Positions 6,464-11,125 of a stretch of DNA of 11,125 nucleotides are shown here, one piece after another (positions within the stretch are counted from its first letter, which is position 1; each line of letters opens with the position of its first letter). The translations under genes and the position numbers were made by a program. The stretch lies in assembly GCA_023451915.1 (NCBI GenBank), contig JAEXXS010000407.1:1-11125 (forward strand), in the 5' to 3' direction. The DNA is from Pseudomonadota bacterium (lineage in GTDB: Bacteria; Pseudomonadota; Alphaproteobacteria; Rhizobiales; Rhizobiaceae). The notes under the pieces are model-generated. The model made no database searches. It had not been told where the DNA came from and worked only from the letters and a program-made list of their open reading frames with translations.

Positions 6464-7962
6464 TGCGGCTGCCTGTCGAGATCGTCATAAAGCGATTGGC
6501 TATGCGTATAGAGTTTCTCGAAGAAAGCCTGCATCGGCGCGTAAATTTCTGACCATTTCGGGTCCGGCTTGATCTCGGTCGAATATTGCACAAGGGCGTC
6601 GGCAGCATCCTCAACGCTTGAAAAACGGCCCGTTGCAGCGGCAGTCATGATCGCGCAACCGACCAGACCGCACTCGGCCTCCTTCGGCACGAGAATGGGA
6701 ATACCATAGACACTTGCCTTGATTTTCAACCACAATTCCGTCTTCGCACCGCCACCAGACGCGATCACCCGCTCAAGCCTGGAACCGGAAATACTGTCGA
6801 GAATATTGATATGGCGTTTCACGGCAAAGGCTACGCCTTCCAGCACTGACCGATGAAGATGTTCAACGCCATGCGCCGCACCGATACCAAAATACTGTGC
6901 GCGTGCATTGCGGTGTTCGCCAAGGCGCTCGCCCGTAAGATAGGGCATGAAGAAAAGCCGCTCGGATCCCGCAGGCGCCTCTGCTGCCTTCGCCACGATT
7001 TCCTCGTAGGAAACCTGTTTGTCATGGAATGCACGACGGGCCCAGCGCATTGCATCGCCGCCGGATTCCAGCAACATGAACGCGCCCCAGTTTCCTTCTA
7101 CCGTACCGACATTGCAGACGGATGGATCAAGTAATGGCTTTTCCGCAATCGCAGTGATGATCGCCGACGTGCCCATCACTTCCGAGCCAACACCCGGACG
7201 GCAAACACCGGAACCAAGCAATGCGACTGGATAATCAGCACCGCCAACCAGAACCGGCGTCCCCTCACGCAGACCTGTCTCCCGGGCGGCTTCTGCCGTA
7301 ACACTGCCGAGAATCTCAGTAGGGTTTCGTAAAGGTGCAAGCTGCTGGCGATTGAGACCAAGCAAGTCGACCATATGCTGCGACCAGTCGCCTGTGCGCG
7401 GGTCCATCAGGAAGCTCGCGCCGCCGTCATTGCGATCCATCGCAATTTCGCCAGTCAGCTTCAGATTGATGTAATCCTTCGGCATCAAAACGGCGGCGGC
7501 GCGCGCAAAAGCGGGTGCATGGTGATCGCGCAGCCATTGCAATTTGAACCCCGGCCATGAGGGCGCTGCTGGATTGGCACTGTGCTCCAGATAATCGACC
7601 GGACGATGCTTTGCTTCAAAGGCAGTTACATAATCGACCGTGCGCTTGTCGTTCCACAATGGGGCGGTGTCGCGCACCAATTCACCCTTATCATCAACGA
7701 GTACCGTGCCGTGCATCTGCCCACAGGCAGCGACGGCTACAATCCTGTCTCTCGCATCCGTCACCTTATCCAACACGTCACGGATCGACGCGATCACGCC
7801 CTGCCACCAGTCTGCAGGACGTTGCTCCGACCAGCCAAATTGCGGTACAATCTGTTCGTGTTCGCGGGCGGCAATGGCGACTATATTGCCGCGGCCATCC
7901 ATAAGGGCAGCGCGCACGCTGCCCGTTCCAACGTCGATTGCAAGCGAGAGTTCATTTGGCAT
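6460..7962 (-). CDS. FGGY-family carbohydrate kinase (xylulokinase-like)
   Basis: A 500-residue ATP-dependent sugar kinase closest in pattern to XylB. Residues 8-15 (AIDVGTGS) give the phosphate-binding loop, CGQMHG (80-85) and LWNDKRT (102-108) are xylulokinase-like, D243 in GGADYP is the expected catalytic base, and ASGGGAKTELW (401-411) is the adenosine-binding motif. By family knowledge, E. coli XylB contacts sugar through Met77, His78, Asp233 and Asn234. Here M83, H84 and D243 match, but the asparagine is Y244, so the substrate may not be plain D-xylulose. Start uncertain: ATG 7962 fits the family N terminus; ATG 7974 or GTG 7977 would add 4 or 5 residues. None has a Shine-Dalgarno. It lies 39 bases after the permease and overlaps the HAD gene by 4. 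Confidence 0.92.
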   Translation of the reverse strand: MPNELSLAIDVGTGSVRAALMDGRGNIVAIAAREHEQIVPQFGWSEQRPADWWQGVIASIRDVLDKVTDARDRIVAVAACGQMHGTVLVDDKGELVRDTAPLWNDKRTVDYVTAFEAKHRPVDYLEHSANPAAPSWPGFKLQWLRDHHAPAFARAAAVLMPKDYINLKLTGEIAMDRNDGGASFLMDPRTGDWSQHMVDLLGLNRQQLAPLRNPTEILGSVTAEAARETGLREGTPVLVGGADYPVALLGSGVCRPGVGSEVMGTSAIITAIAEKPLLDPSVCNVGTVEGNWGAFMLLESGGDAMRWARRAFHDKQVSYEEIVAKAAEAPAGSERLFFMPYLTGERLGEHRNARAQYFGIGAAHGVEHLHRSVLEGVAFAVKRHINILDSISGSRLERVIASGGGAKTELWLKIKASVYGIPILVPKEAECGLVGCAIMTAAATGRFSSVEDAADALVQYSTEIKPDPKWSEIYAPMQAFFEKLYTHSQSLYDDLDRQPQ

Positions 7963-7982
7963 GGAACACGTCATCACGTTTT

Positions 7983-7996
7983 GGGAGGAAGGAGGG
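7983..7996 (-). other. Anti-Shine-Dalgarno-like tract before the kinase
   Basis: The operon mRNA carries CCCTCCTTCCTCCC here, between the permease stop and the kinase start. It contains two copies of CCTCC, the sequence of the 16S rRNA anti-Shine-Dalgarno, where a purine-rich ribosome binding site would be expected. It could pair with GGAGG elsewhere in the message. Role unproven. Confidence 0.4.
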
Positions 7997-8001
7997 TTGC
8001 C

Positions 8002-8988
8002 TTACGACTTGCGCAGCCAGCTCGATGCATATTGAAGAAGCATCGCGCCGATGATGATGCAGCCCATAAATACCTGCTGATGATAGCCCGGAACACGCGC
8101 AAGGTTCATCATATTTGCGATAATCCCAAGAATGATGACGCCGATGAAGGTGTTGAAAGCGCCGCCGCGACCGCCCATCAGGCTCGCGCCGCCGATAACA
8201 ACCGCAGCAATCGCATCGAGCTCGGCACCGACGCTGATATTGGCCGACCCAATACCGGTACGACTGGTAGAGATGATGCCGGCAGCAGCGGCCAGAACGC
8301 CGGAAATCACATAAACCGACAGCGTATAATAAGAGACCGAGATACCCGACAGGCGAACAGCTTCAGAATTGGATCCTATGGCCTTAACCAGGCGACCAAA
8401 GCGTGTGAAGGTGAGAACCGCACCGGCAATCACGAAGACAACGATCATGAGGATGACCGGATATGGGATATTCCCAAGCGTACCGGAACCAAAGGCTGTC
8501 ACAGCGGAACCAGCCTCTCCCATCATGATCGGCTGGCCGGACGAGAAGATGAAAGCAAGCCCCCGCGCGATGGTCATGACTGCAAGGGTCGTCACAAAAG
8601 GCGGCAGCTTGAGGTAAGCCACCAAAATACCGGATACGAGCCCACAGGCGGCGCCGGCAAGCAACACGCCGCCGATAGCCATTCCTGTTCCATATTGCTG
8701 GATGAGTATGGCAGACAACACACTTCCCAATGCAGCCACAGAACCCACCGACAAATCGATCCCGCGTGTCAGAATGACGAACAGCATGCCAACCGCCATC
8801 AGGCTTGGCCCTGCCACCTGACGTAGCACATTCATAATATTGCGTTCAGTCAGGAACACATTCGACAAGGAGGCAGCCACAATCAGAACCGCGATCAGAA
8901 TGGCAACGGTGCCATACCGGTTGAGAAGAGCTCCGGCATTGAAGTTTTTCTTTGGCGTTTCAACAACTTCGGTCACAGTTTTACCCAA
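8002..8988 (-). CDS. RbsC-type ABC sugar permease (CUT2)
   Basis: A 328-residue inner-membrane permease of the ribose/CUT2 class, close to the usual family length, with about eight to ten hydrophobic segments from residue 27 on. The family motif LTRGIDLSVGS is at 73-83, a cytoplasmic ATPase-contact loop FGRLVKAIGSNSEAVRLSGI lies near 197-216, and GGASLMGGRG is at 266-275. It should form a homodimer with the RbsA-like ATPase at 8989. The only in-frame starts before the conserved region are TTG (8988) and GTG (8976). The TTG directly abuts the ATPase stop codon (TGA-TTG) without a Shine-Dalgarno, suggesting translational reinitiation. CUT2 permeases carry pentoses, hexoses and polyols; substrate not fixed by sequence. 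Confidence 0.93.
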   Translation of the reverse strand: MGKTVTEVVETPKKNFNAGALLNRYGTVAILIAVLIVAASLSNVFLTERNIMNVLRQVAGPSLMAVGMLFVILTRGIDLSVGSVAALGSVLSAILIQQYGTGMAIGGVLLAGAACGLVSGILVAYLKLPPFVTTLAVMTIARGLAFIFSSGQPIMMGEAGSAVTAFGSGTLGNIPYPVILMIVVFVIAGAVLTFTRFGRLVKAIGSNSEAVRLSGISVSYYTLSVYVISGVLAAAAGIISTSRTGIGSANISVGAELDAIAAVVIGGASLMGGRGGAFNTFIGVIILGIIANMMNLARVPGYHQQVFMGCIIIGAMLLQYASSWLRKS

Positions 8989-10509
8989 TCAATTAGCTGC
9001 TGTGGAAAGCTCTGCGCTGGCCGCGCTGACCATGGCAAGCTTCAACAAATTTTCTTCAGAGTATTCCTCCGGCTGCAATGAACCCGTCACCGCGCCTTCG
9101 CGCATGACCAAAATGCGGTCGCACAGACCGAAAAGCTCAAGATGCTCGGAGGAAATCACCACGATCGCCCGGCCTTCAGCCGCAAGCGATTTGATGAGCG
9201 AATAGATTTCCGTCTTGGCGCCGACATCGACACCACGGGTGGGCTCATCGAAAATCAGCACATCGCCATCGGCATGAAACCACTTGGCCAGGACAACCTT
9301 CTGTTGATTGCCGCCCGACAGGCTTGATGCCGGATCTTCGATACTGCCCGCCTTTAGACGCAAACGTTTTGACAGCGCCTCAACAGTGGAACGCTCCGCG
9401 CCGCCTTTCACGAAACCAAAGAAGTTCACCAAAGGGGCGAGTTTCGCCATGGTAGAATTAACGCGGATCGGGAAGTCGAGGATCAGGCCCTGATCCTTGC
9501 GGCTTTCGGGTACAAGGCCGATGCCAGCCTTCACACCTTCACGCGGATTACGAATGGTTTTTTCTTTGCCGTGGATGAAAATCCGTCCCGATTTCGCGCG
9601 CTCGGCACCGAAAACCATTCGCATAAGTTCTGTACGCCCTGCCCCGACAAGGCCGCCAAGGCCAATGATCTCACCAGATCTGACCGTCAGTGACACGCCC
9701 TTGATACGGGAGCCGTCGGAGAGTTCTTCGATACGCAGAACCTCATCGCCAAGTTTCCGCTCGATATCCTCACCGAAAAGCGCCTTCAGCGGACGACCAA
9801 CCATGAGGCGAATGACGTCATCAACCGTTACAGACGCACATTCAGTCGTGGTGATGGATGCGCCGTCCTTCATGATCGTAATACGGTCAGCGATGCTGAA
9901 AACTTCATCCAGGCGATGGGAGATATAGATGATACCAACGCCGCGCTCGCGCAGCGTGCGGATGATGTCGAGAAGACGGTTTGCATCACGTGCGGACAGC
10001 ACGGCGGTCGGCTCATCAAACACCATTACGCGCGCATTGCGCGACAAGGCTTTGGCGATCTCAACAACCTGCTGATGCGCAATGGGGAGATCACCGACAA
10101 GAGCACTGGGAGAAATGGAAAATCCAAGGCTTGTAATAAGTTCTTTGGCGCGATTGTTGAGTTCTGGCCACGAAATGACCGATGGCAGCATCCACATAAA
10201 GATGTTCTCGGCAACGGTCAGATCGGTTGCCAATGCCATTTCCTGATGGATAACGGCGATACCTTTCGACATCGCATCCATAGGGCCGCGAAAATGCTGC
10301 ACTTCGCCCGCGACTGTGACTTCGCCGCGAGTGGGCGAAAACTCTCCGCCGAGAACGCGCATCAAAGTCGATTTGCCAGCACCATTCTCACCAAGCAAAG
10401 CATGTACTTCGCCTGCGCGAAGTGCGAAATCGACACCACGAAGCGCATGAACCCCGCCAAATGACTTCGCTATGCCGGTCAGCTCTACAAGATTTTCCAT
10501 TTCAATCAT
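8989..10509 (-). CDS. RbsA-type sugar ABC transporter ATPase
   Basis: A 506-residue ATPase with two fused nucleotide-binding domains, as in RbsA, XylG and MglA. The first domain has Walker A GENGAGKST (40-48), a degenerate signature LPIAHQQ (141-147) and Walker B VMVFDEPTA (161-169). The second has a degenerate P-loop GLVGAGRTE (286-294), a good signature LSGGNQQ (397-403) and Walker B VLIFDEPTRG (417-426). This asymmetry is normal for CUT2 ATPases, where one site is expected to be weak. It energises the permease at 8002. The start may be ATG 10509 or ATG 10500; the latter fits family N termini and has GGA nine bases upstream, so the first three residues are uncertain. About 190 bases with a large hairpin separate it from the binding-protein gene. 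Confidence 0.94.
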   Translation of the reverse strand: MIEMENLVELTGIAKSFGGVHALRGVDFALRAGEVHALLGENGAGKSTLMRVLGGEFSPTRGEVTVAGEVQHFRGPMDAMSKGIAVIHQEMALATDLTVAENIFMWMLPSVISWPELNNRAKELITSLGFSISPSALVGDLPIAHQQVVEIAKALSRNARVMVFDEPTAVLSARDANRLLDIIRTLRERGVGIIYISHRLDEVFSIADRITIMKDGASITTTECASVTVDDVIRLMVGRPLKALFGEDIERKLGDEVLRIEELSDGSRIKGVSLTVRSGEIIGLGGLVGAGRTELMRMVFGAERAKSGRIFIHGKEKTIRNPREGVKAGIGLVPESRKDQGLILDFPIRVNSTMAKLAPLVNFFGFVKGGAERSTVEALSKRLRLKAGSIEDPASSLSGGNQQKVVLAKWFHADGDVLIFDEPTRGVDVGAKTEIYSLIKSLAAEGRAIVVISSEHLELFGLCDRILVMREGAVTGSLQPEEYSEENLLKLAMVSAASAELSTAAN

Positions 10510-10640
10510 TCCAGATCTTCAAGACCCAGGACGCTCCACCCGAATTTCAGTTTAGCCCGTAAGAAATGGTCACCTCGCGACCGCTTGCGAAACTTGCCGG
10601 ACGCCATGCATCTGGCTTAAATCGCCTCCTCGGACAATCC

Positions 10641-10683
10641 CATAGTGCAGCCAGTCTTTCACGACCAGACTGGCTGCGCTATG
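10641..10683 (-). other. Large intergenic stem-loop after the binding-protein gene
   Basis: The arms at 10641-10657 and 10667-10683 pair over 17 bp with one mismatch, including an unbroken 11-bp core (GCAGCCAGTCT with AGACTGGCTGC), around a 9-base loop. It begins 13 bases after the binding-protein stop. No T tract follows on the minus strand, so it is not a full terminator. Such structures often block 3' exonucleases and keep the binding-protein message more abundant than the transporter message. Confidence 0.6.
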
Positions 10684-10696
10684 AAGGCAGATAATA

Positions 10697-11125
10697 TTAG
10701 AAAACCGCGTCCGGCTTGTAATACTTGTCCACATTGTCTTTGGTGATAGCGACAGGCGTCGTGTAGGTGATCTTGGAGGTATCAGCCGGCAGGGTGCCGT
10801 CAACGGCCTTCTTCGCAAGGTCAACAGCGGTCGCCGCTACGAGCGCCGGATCATTCAGACCGGTAGCGCCGTATTTGCCCTCCTTGATCATCGCCATAGC
10901 TTCTTTCTGGCCATCCGCTGCCGCGAGAAGAAGCACGCCATCGAGCTGATTGGACTGTTCCAACGCCTTGCGCGCACCGAGAACCATCGAGTCATTTTCA
11001 CCGAGAACGACATTGATATCGGGATTGGCCGTCAGGAGATCTTCCATGGCCTTCAGGCCGCCTTCGTTGTTCCACATACCCCAACCCTGGCCGACAACTT
11101 CAAAGCGGACACGGCCTTCATTGCG
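10697..11125 (-). CDS. Periplasmic sugar-binding protein, C-terminal part
   Basis: The last 142 residues of an RbsB-like solute-binding protein (Peripla_BP_4 type); the N terminus and signal peptide lie beyond the right window edge. The frame is open through the edge, so the methionine codon at 11077 is internal. Visible family features are the EGGLKAMEDLL helix, the NPDINVVLGENDSMVLGARKAL stretch typical of hinge and ligand-side regions in RbsB, and AAADGQKEAMAMIKEG matching the region around the conserved D-G-ligand contact. As the first visible operon gene it supplies the substrate to the permease/ATPase pair. The operon promoter must lie to the right of this window. Confidence 0.92.
   Translation of the reverse strand, partial: RNEGRVRFEVVGQGWGMWNNEGGLKAMEDLLTANPDINVVLGENDSMVLGARKALEQSNQLDGVLLLAAADGQKEAMAMIKEGKYGATGLNDPALVAATAVDLAKKAVDGTLPADTSKITYTTPVAITKDNVDKYYKPDAVF

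Noticed and set aside
7582..8826. A 414-codon open frame on the plus strand
   Set aside because: It lies antisense to the kinase and permease genes, is rich in His, Arg and Asn as expected from a complementary frame, and has no recognisable domain.
10570..10611. A 13-codon leader peptide with an upstream GGAGG between the binding-protein and ATPase genes
   Set aside because: The GGAGG (10625-10629) is 13 bases from the ATG, too far for good initiation, and the peptide has no attenuator-like residue run.

Overview
The window reads like a chromosome segment of an alphaproteobacterium of the order Hyphomicrobiales, most like Brucella/Ochrobactrum. This placement is an inference from moderately high G+C, the style of the encoded proteins and the tightly packed CUT2-type sugar-transport operon. 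No rRNA, tRNA, mobile element, integrase or CRISPR array was seen.

Left part (1-3150): a small divergent module. On the minus strand lie an NmrA-like atypical SDR (687-1445) and a secreted small cupin (218-628), each with a good Shine-Dalgarno sequence. On the plus strand lies an MBL-fold metallo-hydrolase of the methyl-parathion-hydrolase/AHL-lactonase-like kind (2033-2944). They are separated by a long 587-base divergent intergenic region with a perfect 7+7 inverted repeat (1554-1581) and a compact hairpin (1958-1976). This looks like a stress or xenobiotic-response cassette, but no regulator gene is visible and the substrates are unknown.

Right part (3151-11125): one long minus-strand operon, read from right to left. 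The order is periplasmic sugar-binding protein (cut by the window end), RbsA-type double ATPase, RbsC-type permease, FGGY carbohydrate kinase, HAD phosphatase, galactitol/arabitol-dehydrogenase-like SDR, GldA-like zinc dehydrogenase, and a second SDR. Most junctions are overlaps or gaps under 45 bases. The one exception is the gap of about 190 bases after the binding-protein gene, which holds a 17-bp (one mismatch) stem-loop. The likely logic is import of a polyol or sugar by the CUT2 ABC transporter, oxidation by one or more of three dehydrogenases, phosphorylation by the FGGY kinase into the pentose-phosphate pool, and removal of wrong or excess sugar phosphates by the HAD enzyme. No aldolase, isomerase or epimerase is present in the visible part, so the kinase product should already be a central intermediate or be handled elsewhere.

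The operon and the MBL gene converge at 2945-3150, where a perfect 11-bp inverted repeat sits directly after the last operon gene. The best candidate for undescribed biology is the polyol operon itself, with three dehydrogenases and a kinase that has an altered sugar-binding motif. Its exact substrate cannot be read from sequence alone.
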